From positions 62,001 to 126,000 of the forward strand of contig JAHJCU010000008.1 of the NCBI GenBank assembly GCA_018812925.1: DNA of 64,000 nt. Reading direction: 5' to 3'. Shown piece after piece: positions 26,457 through 34,278 of this stretch. Origin of the DNA: Candidatus Omnitrophota bacterium. GTDB taxonomy: Bacteria; CAIJMQ01. Both the position numbers and the translations under genes were made by a program. Below the pieces are notes generated by a model, which worked only from the letters and a program-made list of their open reading frames with translations, had not been told where the DNA came from and searched no databases. Position 1 is the first letter of the stretch, and every line of letters begins with the position of its first letter.

Positions 26457-26490
26457 CCTGTCCGCTTCTTGCAGAAACAAGCAGGCGGAC
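26457..26490. repeat. GC-rich palindrome, intergenic copy beside truncated uvrC
   Basis: CCTGTCCGCTTCTTG, CAGAAA, CAAGCAGGCGGAC: same family as the copies inside uvrC. It lies 20 bp from a copy of the two-hairpin module. The 263-bp stretch 26357-26620 holds these two elements and no gene I can support. Confidence 0.65.
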
Positions 26491-26510
26491 TTCGTCGTTT
26501 TCACTCCTCG

Positions 26511-26575
26511 CCCCTAGAAATTGCGAATGCAATTTCAGGGACCAAAGTCCCGGAAATCCTATGGATTTCATGGGG
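26511..26575. repeat. CCCC-hairpin-GGGAC-hairpin-GGGG module, copy 2
   Basis: CCCC-TAG, hairpin AAATTGC-GA-ATGCAATTT, GGGACCAAAGTCCC core, hairpin AAATCC-TAT-GGATTT, CATGGGG. It ends 45 bp beyond the uvrC stop codon. Confidence 0.7.
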
Positions 26576-26620
26576 CAATGACAAAAGAAGACAGGAATAC
26601 CTATTTTGGGCTTTTGTTCG

Positions 26621-28333
26621 CTAATGAGAAGAATTCTGGACTTCTTTTTTCTTCAGTTTTCCATAATAAGAATGTGCAAATCTATGTGCTTCGTCACGGA
26701 CACGCGCAAGAAAACGGAAAGATTCCATGCGAGGATTTAAGATTATCATTCTGGAAGAATAAGATAAGTGAATTTTGTTCTCACCTCTTGACCCGTATAG
26801 ACCTGCCCGCTTCGCAGCAGGCGGGAATCCATTTCTAACGGGTTTAGCTATTCCTACAATTGGCATATTCTCTATGCCTAACTCGTTGAAAACTTGTTTG
26901 GCAATGTTAACTTGTCCTTTACCTCCATCTACGAGGACTAAATCAGGCAATTTAGTTTTTTCGTTAAGTATTCGCTTATATCTTCTTTCAATTATTTCCC
27001 CCATCATCATATAATCATCCGACGTATCAATGCTTTTAATTTTGAATTTTCTCCATTCATTTTTCTTGGGAGAACCCTTCTCAAAGACAACTACGCTTCC
27101 GACCGCATTCTTCCCCATTATATTTGAAATATCTATTCCTTCTATTCTAAAAGGAACCGAAGGAAGATTTAATCTCTCTTTAAGGTCTGTAAGCATATTT
27201 ATGGGTTCAGATTTTAATGAGAATCCCTCCATTAATTTATATTGCGCATTATCGCTTGCCATCTTGAGCAATCTCTTCTTATCACCCCTTTGGGGAACGG
27301 AAATCTTTACGGTTTTGCCTTTGGTTTTTTTCAGCCATTTTTCCAAAAGATTCTTTTCTTTCAGAATAACCGGAACAAATATTTCATCGGGAATACCTGC
27401 CCGACAATATTCAGCAGGCGGGAGAGAACTCAATGAATAATATTGTTCTATGAAAGATAGAACAGCTTCTTCTATTTTAGAATCTATTATCACTATCAAG
27501 TTGAATTTTTCCTGCGCCGATAATTTCCCATTTCGCACCTTAAATAAAACAATTAAAGCTTTATTTTTAGATCTCGCATAACCTATGAAATCCTGATTTT
27601 GTCCGTCTAATTTCGAAATTGTTTGAAGGGAAAACATTTTATGGATTGATTCTATTTGGTCTCTAAATTTTGCGGATTTTTCATACTCTTTAGATGCGCT
27701 CGCCTCATTCATTCTATTTTTAAGGTAAGAAAGCAACTTTTGGGTTTCCCCCGAAAGAAACATAGAAACATTTTCAATCATTTCCATATAATCTTCTTTT
27801 GAAACCTTACCCGTGCAGGGACCTACACATCTTGCAATATGATAATTAAGACAGGGTTTGCCGTCTATTTTGGTTTTCTTACAAGTCTTAAAAATAAAAG
27901 TCTTTCGCAGCAGCAATAGAGTCTTTCTTAAAGATTTTGCATCGGTGTATGGACCAAAATATTTTGCTTTTCCATCCTCCAGGTCACGCGTTATATAAAC
28001 CGTCGGAAACTGTTCTTCCCGAGCTATCTTTATATAAGGATAACTTTTATCATCTCTCAACATTATGTTGTATCTGGGTTTGTGTTCTTTGATTAGATTG
28101 CATTCAAGTATCAATGCTTCAACTGCAGATTGAGTAATGAGGTAATCTATTGATACTGTTTTTTTTGTTAAGACAGCGTCCTTGCCGAAAAAATCGGGAT
28201 TTTGAAAATGCGACTTTACTCTGTTTCTTATATTCCCTGCTTTGCCTATATAGAGATAATTGCCGTTTCTATCTTTGAAAATATAAACGCCGGCAGAAGT
28301 CGGAAGTGCGTTTACCTTTTCTCTAATTTCCAT
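26621..28333 (-). CDS. uvrC: Excinuclease ABC subunit C, lacking the C-terminal HhH domain
   Basis: Makes the two incisions of nucleotide-excision repair. 570 residues: GIY-YIG nuclease (about 10-95, PTSAGVYIFKDRNGNYLYIGKAG), Cys-rich region, UVR motif near 205-235, and the RNase-H-like endonuclease half with IEGIDISNIMGKNAVGS and DLVLVDGGKGQVN. It stops at YYGKLKKKEVQNSSH, where the family normally continues with the tandem helix-hairpin-helix DNA-binding domain; no frame downstream encodes that domain. Two in-frame palindromes add extra peptides: LPPAEYCRAG at about 304-313, and GFPPAAKRAG within about 497-514, close to the catalytic region. The 3' side carries the two-hairpin module. The protein may be functional but atypical. 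Confidence 0.9.
   Translation of the reverse strand: MEIREKVNALPTSAGVYIFKDRNGNYLYIGKAGNIRNRVKSHFQNPDFFGKDAVLTKKTVSIDYLITQSAVEALILECNLIKEHKPRYNIMLRDDKSYPYIKIAREEQFPTVYITRDLEDGKAKYFGPYTDAKSLRKTLLLLRKTFIFKTCKKTKIDGKPCLNYHIARCVGPCTGKVSKEDYMEMIENVSMFLSGETQKLLSYLKNRMNEASASKEYEKSAKFRDQIESIHKMFSLQTISKLDGQNQDFIGYARSKNKALIVLFKVRNGKLSAQEKFNLIVIIDSKIEEAVLSFIEQYYSLSSLPPAEYCRAGIPDEIFVPVILKEKNLLEKWLKKTKGKTVKISVPQRGDKKRLLKMASDNAQYKLMEGFSLKSEPINMLTDLKERLNLPSVPFRIEGIDISNIMGKNAVGSVVVFEKGSPKKNEWRKFKIKSIDTSDDYMMMGEIIERRYKRILNEKTKLPDLVLVDGGKGQVNIAKQVFNELGIENMPIVGIAKPVRNGFPPAAKRAGLYGSRGENKIHLSYSSRMIILNPRMESFRFLARVRDEAHRFAHSYYGKLKKKEVQNSSH
26791..26843. repeat. Composite palindrome inserted in frame in uvrC (C-terminal site)
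   Basis: Outer arms ACCCGTATAG and CTAACGGGT (the CCCGTTAGAA type) enclose CCTGCCCGC-TTCGCA-GCAGGCGGG. It encodes the extra stretch ending FPPAAKRAGLYG, between IAKPV and the ENKIHLSY strand, where UvrC proteins normally have a short loop. Confidence 0.75.
27396..27422. repeat. GC-rich palindrome inserted in frame in uvrC (middle site)
   Basis: CCTGCCCGAC, AATATT, CAGCAGGCGGG. Translated on the uvrC strand as LPPAEYCRAG just before IPDEIFVP, where homologues have a continuous tyrosine-rich linker. Confidence 0.7.
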
Positions 28334-28335
28334 GT

Positions 28336-28415
28336 TTTGGTTAGCCAGTTTGCCAGTTAGTCGGTTTATCAGTTTAATAATTCACTATTAACTTGTTTAC
28401 TCGTTAACCCGCTAA
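28336..28415. repeat. Octamer (8-bp period) array, GTT/AAC family
   Basis: GTT recurs exactly every 8 bp five times in the left arm (GTTAGCCA, GTTTGCCA, GTTAGTCG, GTTTATCA), and AAC every 8 bp in the right arm. It separates murJ from uvrC. Confidence 0.65.
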
Positions 28416-29939
28416 CTAAGTTTTTCTTGTTTTTAACCAATCCCACAGTTGCTGCATTTCTTTTACCTGGAAAACAAAACAAAAAGAAATATAAGACAAT
28501 CCCCCGATAAGAATTATAAGAAATAAATTGAAAGATTTAAACAGATAACATACTACTCCCATCCCGACACTTGCCAAAAGAATGCGCAAGAAAGAATAAA
28601 CTATCTCATTTGCATTAAAAGGTTCAATCTTTTTCTTAAGTATGAAAAACAACATGAAGAAGGTAATTATTCCTGAAATAGATGTAGCCAAAGCTATTCC
28701 CCCCAATTTCATGGGGAAAATAAGAACGGCATTCAAAGCTATATTCATAACTAAGGCAACAAAAGCAATTTTTGCAGGAGTTGCAGTATCTTTTAAGGCG
28801 AAAAAACAGGACTGTAATATTCTTTTAGCTCCGTAGGCAAATAAACCGATACTGTAAAAGAATAAAACGCTCGCAGTTATATTAGTAGCATAGGCATCAA
28901 ATTTGCCGCTTTTAAATATAGTAGAAATAATCGGGTGAGCTAAAACCATAAAGCCAATCGATGCCGGAAGCATTACAAAAAATGTTGCGCGTAGTCCAAA
29001 TGAAAGCGTATGCTTCAACTTATCATAATTATCTTCCAAAGCCTGCGTAGAAAATGTCGGCAGTATCGCCTGCGACAGCGCAGTGCTAAAAATACCCAAA
29101 GGGAAAAGAATCAAACGATACGCAAAATATAGTCCCGCCACTCCTCCTTCGCCTACAATAGCCAAAGAACCAAATATCGTGTCCACGAAATTGTTTAATT
29201 GATAAACACCCGAACTTAAGACCCGTGGAACCATCAGTTTGCCGATAGTTTTAGCCGCTGGGTGATTGAAATTGTGAGGAAATTTTAAACGAAAGCCCTT
29301 TTTATAAAGAATAGGAATTTGGAAAAAAAGTTGTAAAGCGCCGCCGACAAGAACGCCCAGCGACAAACCTTTGATATTCTCTCCAAAAATAAGGGCAAAG
29401 ATAATTATCGAAATATTCAAAAGACACGGCGCAAATGCAGGGATAGAAAAATGTTTCAGAGAATTAAGAACTGCCATAGCATAAGCCGCTAATCCAACCA
29501 AAATAATATACGGAAATATAATGCGGGTTAAGGTAATAGTGGTTTGTAATTTATATGGGTCGGCAGTAAAACCCGGCGCTATAAGCCGCACGATAACGGG
29601 AGAAAATACTATCCCCAGAAACGTAATTAAAGTCAGGGCTACCAAAAGCAGATTTAAAACAACATTTGCCAATTGCCAGAATTCTTCTTTGGAATGTTTT
29701 ACGGTATATTCGCTGAATACGGGGACAATCGCGGCATTGGCAGCGCCCTCGCCGACAAAATCTCTGAACAAATTGGGGATTTTAAAAGCAATGACGAAAG
29801 CTTGAGCGTATACGCCTACGCCAAATAATTTAGCAATAATAACATCGCGGATAAAACCCAATATGCGTGATATAAAAGTCGCAAAACTTATAATGCCTGC
29901 TGATTTAGTAACAGCTTTGTTTATTGAAGTGGTTTTCAT
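28416..29939 (-). CDS. murJ: Lipid II flippase MurJ (MviN family)
   Basis: Flips lipid II across the inner membrane for peptidoglycan synthesis. 507 residues with about fourteen membrane helices. The N-terminal SAGIISFATFISRILGFIRD, RDFVGEGAANAAIVPVF and later GGVAGLYFAYRLILFPLGIF and RILQSCFFALKDTATP are family blocks, including the conserved charged residues of the central cavity in RD and RIL-type motifs. Presence of murJ with namZ indicates a peptidoglycan wall. No clear ribosome site is visible; the upstream gap to mtnA contains an inverted-repeat element. Confidence 0.93.
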   Translation of the reverse strand: MKTTSINKAVTKSAGIISFATFISRILGFIRDVIIAKLFGVGVYAQAFVIAFKIPNLFRDFVGEGAANAAIVPVFSEYTVKHSKEEFWQLANVVLNLLLVALTLITFLGIVFSPVIVRLIAPGFTADPYKLQTTITLTRIIFPYIILVGLAAYAMAVLNSLKHFSIPAFAPCLLNISIIIFALIFGENIKGLSLGVLVGGALQLFFQIPILYKKGFRLKFPHNFNHPAAKTIGKLMVPRVLSSGVYQLNNFVDTIFGSLAIVGEGGVAGLYFAYRLILFPLGIFSTALSQAILPTFSTQALEDNYDKLKHTLSFGLRATFFVMLPASIGFMVLAHPIISTIFKSGKFDAYATNITASVLFFYSIGLFAYGAKRILQSCFFALKDTATPAKIAFVALVMNIALNAVLIFPMKLGGIALATSISGIITFFMLFFILKKKIEPFNANEIVYSFLRILLASVGMGVVCYLFKSFNLFLIILIGGLSYISFCFVFQVKEMQQLWDWLKTRKT

Positions 29940-30016
29940 AGGGTTCGATTATTATGCTAACATATCTATTGTTCTGTCTCAATATATCATATATCCAGAA
30001 ATTGTCTTTGACAAAG

Positions 30017-30105
30017 CCCCATTAGAAATAAAGCTATGACATTAAATCGCTTATGGAAAAATATAGTACAAATAAGAATTGAAAATCCCCAAATTTCTAA
30101 CGGGG
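30017..30105. repeat. CCCCATTAGAAAT ... ATTTCTAACGGGG inverted-repeat element
   Basis: 13-bp arms with one mismatch, 63 bp apart, in the divergent murJ/mtnA gap. Same termini as the elements at 55353-55455 and 57017-57084. Confidence 0.6.
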
Positions 30106-30143
30106 TAAATTTATGATAAAATGTGAAACTTGGAGAAACTAAA

Positions 30144-31178
30144 ATGCCTTCTACCCCAATAGAATGGAAAAATAATAAGGTCAAAATAATCGACCAGAGC
30201 CTACTACCCAACAAGCTCAATTACATCTACATCGAAACCTGTGAAGAAATGTTCGATGCGATAAAAAACTTAAAAATAAGGGGTGCGCCTGCTCTAGGCA
30301 TAGCTGCGGCTTTTGGGCTGTATTTGGGAATCAAAGATTTTAAAACAACAAGTTTTAAACGGTTTGAAAAGAAACTGAACGAAGTCATAAAACACTTAAG
30401 CAATTGTCGCCCTACCGCACGCAATTTGTTTTGGGCTCTTGAAAAACTCAAAGATAAAGTCGACCAGTTGAAAAAATATCCGATAAACAGCATAAAAGGC
30501 GCTCTTTTAGAAGAAACGCTTAAGATACAAATGGAAGACAATAAAACCTGCCAGCTCATCGGAGAAAAAGGCGCCAATCTCATAAAAGACGGCGATACGA
30601 TCCTTACTCATTGTAATGCCGGCGGACTTGCCACATCCGGTTACGGAACAGCATTGGCAGTAATATTTAAAGCCAAAGAACAGGGCAAAAAAATAAAAGT
30701 GTATGTTGGCGAAACAAGACCTTTGCTTCAAGGAGCAAGACTCACCTGTTGGGAACTTCTTCAAGAAAAAATCGATGTTACTCTTATATGCGACAGTATG
30801 GCAGGTGAAGTAATGAAAGAAGAAAAAATAAAGAAAGTTATAGTAGGAGCCGACAGAATAGCTCTAAACGGCGATGTTGCCAACAAAATAGGCACTTATT
30901 CGCTCGCTGTTTTAGCCAGTTTTCACAATATCCCCTTTTATGTCGCTGCGCCTATATCGACTTTTGACCCCAAAATAAGAAAGGGAGAAGACATACCAAT
31001 TGAACAAAGAGAAGCAGGCGAAATAGAAAATTTTGCAGGCAAAAGAACCGCCCCTGAAGGCGTTAAAGTTTATAATCCGGCTTTTGATGTTGTGCCGAAT
31101 TCCTTGATTACTTGCATAATAACCGAGAAAAAATTAGTTTATCCTTCTTACAGGAAGAATATAAAAAAGGTGTTATAA
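30144..31178 (+). CDS. mtnA: S-methyl-5-thioribose-1-phosphate isomerase
   Basis: Isomerises MTR-1-P to MTRu-1-P in methionine salvage. 344 residues from the ATG at 30144, preceded by TTGGAGAAA; a GTG seven codons upstream is less likely. Family motifs: IRGAPALGIAAAFG, THCNAGGLATSGYGTALAVI with the catalytic Cys, VGETRPLLQGARLTCWEL, and the catalytic Asp in IVGADRIALNGDVANKIGTY. The aIF2B-like fold also includes ribose-1,5-bisphosphate isomerases, but the CNAGGLAT/GADRI pair with RPTARN fits MtnA. No other salvage gene is in the window. The pseudopilin gene follows after 19 bp. Confidence 0.93.
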   Translation: MPSTPIEWKNNKVKIIDQSLLPNKLNYIYIETCEEMFDAIKNLKIRGAPALGIAAAFGLYLGIKDFKTTSFKRFEKKLNEVIKHLSNCRPTARNLFWALEKLKDKVDQLKKYPINSIKGALLEETLKIQMEDNKTCQLIGEKGANLIKDGDTILTHCNAGGLATSGYGTALAVIFKAKEQGKKIKVYVGETRPLLQGARLTCWELLQEKIDVTLICDSMAGEVMKEEKIKKVIVGADRIALNGDVANKIGTYSLAVLASFHNIPFYVAAPISTFDPKIRKGEDIPIEQREAGEIENFAGKRTAPEGVKVYNPAFDVVPNSLITCIITEKKLVYPSYRKNIKKVL

Positions 31179-31197
31179 AAGCTTAGTAAGGAATAAA

Positions 31198-31728
31198 ATG
31201 TTAAAGAGAATTTTAAAATCCAAAACAGGTTTTACTCTCACCGAATTATTATTAGTAACTTCTATATTGGGAGCTGTATCTCCGGCCGCATACATCGGAG
31301 TAAAAAACAAAGCATACGAAATCAGTTGCATGAACAACTTAAAACAAATCGGCACAACACTTCAAATGTTCGAATTGGAACAAGGGAAATTACCCGATGC
31401 GAAGTTTTTCCCGAACAATCCCAACACCGACCCAAGAAGCATTAAAGTCATCCTCAAAAATTACGGCATGCCCAATGAAATATTTATTTGTCCGACTGCC
31501 CCCCAGCAATTGAAAGATTTGGGATTGACTTATTTATGGAACGACGAAGTAAACGGGAAAAGCTTATATTCTATTGACAATCCTTCGCAAACATGGTTAA
31601 TGGTAGACATGACTGCTGCCTACGAAGAAGCAACATCCCATAGAAACGGATACAATATACTTTATGCAAATTTTCAGGTAAACTGGAGTGCTTCTCCTCC
31701 TTTTAACCCTAAAACCGTGGAGAAATAA
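31198..31728 (+). CDS. Type IV pilin-like / pseudopilin protein
   Basis: 176 residues. The N-terminus KRILKSKTGFTLTELLLV is a class-III prepilin signal (cleavage after Gly, Phe+1, Glu+5) followed by the hydrophobic alpha1 helix with SPAAYIGVKN. The rest has MNNLKQIGTTLQMFELEQGKLPDA, and the C-terminal RNGYNILYANFQVNW resembles the H-x9-D-G region of GspG/DUF1559-type proteins, with the D-G replaced by A-N. Likely a minor pilin or pseudopilin processed by PilD. It is only 1 bp from purB, so the two genes are co-transcribed; a functional link is not evident. Confidence 0.8.
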   Translation: MLKRILKSKTGFTLTELLLVTSILGAVSPAAYIGVKNKAYEISCMNNLKQIGTTLQMFELEQGKLPDAKFFPNNPNTDPRSIKVILKNYGMPNEIFICPTAPQQLKDLGLTYLWNDEVNGKSLYSIDNPSQTWLMVDMTAAYEEATSHRNGYNILYANFQVNWSASPPFNPKTVEK

Positions 31729-31729
31729 A

Positions 31730-33028
31730 ATGATTAAAAGATATACTTTTAAAGAAATGGGAGATATCTGGGATGAAAAAAACAGATATGCAAAATGGCT
31801 GGAAGTGGAATTAGCGGCTTGCGATGAAATGCAAAAAGAAGGGCTGGTCCCAAAAGGGATTACAGAAAAGATAAAGAAAAAAGCAAAAGTAAATCTTGAT
31901 ATGATCCACGCTTTTGAAAAATCAAATAATCACGAAGTTATCGCCTTTCTAGATTCATTGGCAAAAATTGTAGGCGATGAAGCAAAATATATACATTTAG
32001 GTTTGACCTCTTCAGACATAATGGACACCGGACTTGCTCTGCAAATGAAAGATGCAAGTAAAATCATACTGAAAGATTTAGATGTTTTAATAACGATATT
32101 AAAAAAGCAGGCGTTGAAGCATAGAAATACCGTGATGATAGGAAGAACTCACGGCATCCACGCTCAACCAATAACATTGGGCTTAAAATTTGCGCTATGG
32201 TGGGAAGAAATAAAGAGAAACAGGCTAAGATTTGAAAATGCTATGGAATCAATAAGTTACGGAAAAATTTCAGGCGCCGTGGGAACGTTTACTCATACTT
32301 CGCCAAAATTGGAAGAATCTACCCTAAATAAATTGGGCTTAAAACCGGAGCCAATTGCCACGCAAGTTGTCCAAAGAGACAGACACGCCCAATTTCTCCT
32401 AACATTGGCTTTAATATCTTCATCAATAGAAAAATTCGCGTTAGAAATAAGACACCTGCAACGAACAGAAGTGCGCGAAGCCGAAGAACCTTTTGGTAAA
32501 ACTCAAAAGGGCTCTTCAGCTATGCCTCATAAACGAAATCCGATTCTTTGCGAAAGGATATGCGGTTTGGCAAGAATAATAAAATCAAACGGAATAGTAT
32601 CTTTAGAAAATATTCCTCTGTGGCACGAAAGAGACATTTCGCATTCTTCTGCAGAAAGAGTAATTATCCCGGATTCTTGTATTCTTATCGATTACATTCT
32701 GCAAAAATTTATCTTTGTAATTGAAAATTTATCTATATTCCCTGCAAGGATGAAACAGAATTTGGCGATAAGCGGAGGGCTCATTTACTCGCAGAAAATA
32801 GTTACGGCGCTCATAAATAAGGGGATGAATAGAGAAAAAGCATATAATGTAGTCCAAAAATATGCTTTGGAAAGTTACGACACAAAAAAAGATTTTAAAT
32901 CCTTGATTTGTAAAGACAAAGAAATAAACAAACGCATAAGTAAAAAAGAGTTAGATGTATGCTTTGATTTCTCATCTCTTCTTAAAAATGTAAACAAAAT
33001 ATTTCAAAGATTGGGCATTGAAAAATAG
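31730..33028 (+). CDS. purB: Adenylosuccinate lyase
   Basis: Acts twice in purine synthesis, cleaving SAICAR and adenylosuccinate with release of fumarate. 432 residues from the ATG at 31730 (MIKRYTFKEMGDIWDEK), with GGAGAAAT upstream. The fumarase-superfamily signatures are present: LTSSDIMDTGLALQ, GRTHGIHAQPITLG, VVQRDRHAQFL, and the flexible loop KGSSAMPHKRNPILCE with the catalytic serine. Length is normal for the short bacterial form. Confidence 0.95.
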   Translation: MIKRYTFKEMGDIWDEKNRYAKWLEVELAACDEMQKEGLVPKGITEKIKKKAKVNLDMIHAFEKSNNHEVIAFLDSLAKIVGDEAKYIHLGLTSSDIMDTGLALQMKDASKIILKDLDVLITILKKQALKHRNTVMIGRTHGIHAQPITLGLKFALWWEEIKRNRLRFENAMESISYGKISGAVGTFTHTSPKLEESTLNKLGLKPEPIATQVVQRDRHAQFLLTLALISSSIEKFALEIRHLQRTEVREAEEPFGKTQKGSSAMPHKRNPILCERICGLARIIKSNGIVSLENIPLWHERDISHSSAERVIIPDSCILIDYILQKFIFVIENLSIFPARMKQNLAISGGLIYSQKIVTALINKGMNREKAYNVVQKYALESYDTKKDFKSLICKDKEINKRISKKELDVCFDFSSLLKNVNKIFQRLGIEK

Positions 33029-33045
33029 GCAAACAAATTTAAGTA

Positions 33046-33122
33046 TCGTGATTGGTAACTGGTAAAGCGTAATTTTTTAAAATTACCATTTACGAATTAC
33101 TATTTACGGATTACGGTTTTCA
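33046..33122. repeat. Heptamer array, GTAA/TTAC family
   Basis: GTAA at 7-bp steps three times, a perfect AT centre GTAATTTT-TT-AAAATTAC-like, then TTAC at exactly 7-bp steps five times (TTACCAT, TTACGAA, TTACTAT, TTACGGA, TTACGG). Confidence 0.8.
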
Positions 33123-33130
33123 TAAAACAA

Positions 33131-33817
33131 ATGGATAATTTCGACGATATTGTTAAAAATATAAAAACATGCACCAAGTGTCATCTCGCGAAAACCCGCA
33201 CAAATGCCGTTCCTGGCGAAGGGGATAAACAAACAGAAATTATCTTCATAGGCGAAGCGCCCGGACGCAATGAAGACATTCAGGCAAAGCCCTTCGTGGG
33301 ACAAGCGGGAAAAATTCTCGATAATCTTCTCAGAGAAATCGGGCTTGATAGAAAAAAAGTATATATAACTAATATCGTGAAATGCCGTCCTCCCGAAAAT
33401 CGCGACCCGCAACCGGAAGAAATCAACACCTGCATACCTCACTTATTTAAACAGATAGCAGCCATTAAACCAAAAGTTATATGCACATTGGGAAGATTTG
33501 CCTTTGCCGAAATTATGGAAAGAAAAGTATTTATTAGCTCCGAACACGGCAGACCGTTTAAAACAGAACATGGGAACAGAATCGGTGAAGGAATAAATGT
33601 TTTCCCTCTTTATCATCCTGCTGCGACTTTGCACCAACCAAACTTGATGAGTGCTTTAAAAGAAGATTTTGCAAAACTACAAAAATTCCTAACTTCTCCC
33701 CCACCCGAAGAAAAAGAAGTTCCAAAAGTAAAAGAAAATCCGCTTGCTTCTGTGTACAACAAAAAACAGACAAAAGACCAAATAGAGAAAAAAGATAAAC
33801 AATTAGGACTTTTTTAA
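33131..33817 (+). CDS. udg: Family-4 (Fe-S) uracil-DNA glycosylase
   Basis: Removes uracil from DNA. 228 residues. Four cysteines of the [4Fe-4S] cluster are placed as in the family: C14 and C17 (TCTKCHLAKTR), one in VKCRPPENRDP and one in EINTCIPHL. The active loop is GEAPGRNED, and the second motif is YHPAATLHQPNL with the uracil-binding His. The C-terminal 35 residues are Lys/Pro-rich and probably disordered. Belongs with mutS, recA, ogt and uvrC as the repair genes of this window. No clear ribosome site; the gene starts 9 bp after a heptamer array. Confidence 0.93.
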   Translation: MDNFDDIVKNIKTCTKCHLAKTRTNAVPGEGDKQTEIIFIGEAPGRNEDIQAKPFVGQAGKILDNLLREIGLDRKKVYITNIVKCRPPENRDPQPEEINTCIPHLFKQIAAIKPKVICTLGRFAFAEIMERKVFISSEHGRPFKTEHGNRIGEGINVFPLYHPAATLHQPNLMSALKEDFAKLQKFLTSPPPEEKEVPKVKENPLASVYNKKQTKDQIEKKDKQLGLF

Positions 33818-33898
33818 ATAGTAAAGCGTTTTTACATATTCTCTCCCTAACACCACATAAAAACCTCAAGCAAAAACCTCTAAATTAAGCTATAATAT

Positions 33899-34069
33899 TA
33901 ACCGTAATTGGTAACTCGTAAAGCGCCCCGTGGAATCTAAAAGATTCCCGGGACCAAAGTCCTTGAGATTGTTCATCAATCTCTAAGGGTAATTCGTAAC
34001 TTTTTTTAATTACCAATTACCATTTACGGATTGCTGTTTACCATTTTCGTAATTAGTAATTACGAAAAT
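33899..34069. repeat. Heptamer array, GTAA/TTAC family, interrupted by a module
   Basis: CCGTAATTGGTAACTCGTAAAG (GTAA every 7 bp) leads into the two-hairpin module (33926-33989), after which GTAATTCGTAAC and then TTACCAA, TTACCAT, TTACGGA words continue the array up to the tRNA-Thr gene. The 460 bp between udg and cinA consist of this array, the module, the tRNA and a second array. Confidence 0.75.
33926..33989. repeat. CCCC-hairpin-GGGAC-hairpin-GGG module, copy 3
   Basis: CCCCGT, hairpin GGAATCT-AAA-AGATTCC, core GGGACCAAAGTCC, hairpin GAGATTG-TTCAT-CAATCTC, TAAGGG. Differs from copy 4 at only three positions, all in or beside hairpin loops. Confidence 0.8.
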
Positions 34070-34070
34070 G
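34042..34070. other. Perfect 13-bp hairpin abutting tRNA-Thr
   Basis: CATTTTCGTAATT, AGT, AATTACGAAAATG. The last base of the right arm is the first base of the tRNA. Could block upstream read-through or affect 5' processing. Confidence 0.6.
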
Positions 34071-34142
34071 CCGAGATAGCTCAGTTGGTAGAGCAGGGCA
34101 TTCGTAATGCTCAGGTCGCCAGTTCGACTCTGGCTCTCGGCT
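34070..34142 (+). tRNA. tRNA-Thr (CGT)
   Basis: Acceptor GCCGAGA/TCTCGGC with discriminator T, D-arm AGCTCAGTTGG, anticodon stem GGGCA/TGCTC with loop TTCGTAA (anticodon CGT), T-loop GTTCGACTC. CCA is not encoded. Confidence 0.96.
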
Positions 34143-34155
34143 CCCAAGCTAGAAA

Positions 34156-34257
34156 TCAAAAAACGGATGCTAGATGCTTGATACTAGATACTCGTAGAAG
34201 CAAACGAAAATAATTTTATTAACGAGCATCCAGAATCTAGTATCGAGAATCGAGTAA
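34156..34257. repeat. Heptamer array, GATxCTA family
   Basis: GATGCTA, GATGCTT, GATACTA, GATACTC in tandem at 7 bp, an AT-rich spacer, then inverse words AGCATCC, AGAATCT, AGTATCG, AGAATCG, AGTAATT at 7 bp. Lies between tRNA-Thr and cinA. Confidence 0.8.
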
Positions 34258-34278
34258 TTCTGAACAAAGTGAGGATAT

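Noticed and set aside
26357-26620. Frameshifted continuation of uvrC (HhH domain)
   Set aside because: I read the minus strand in all three frames past the stop and found no helix-hairpin-helix motif; the DNA is palindrome and module sequence.
33818-33898. Antisense gene over the end of udg
   Set aside because: The frame consists of the complement of the udg tail and low-complexity sequence.
33899-34257. CRISPR-like regular repeats
   Set aside because: The repeat units are 7 bp with no spacers of constant length and no cas genes nearby; they are heptamer arrays.
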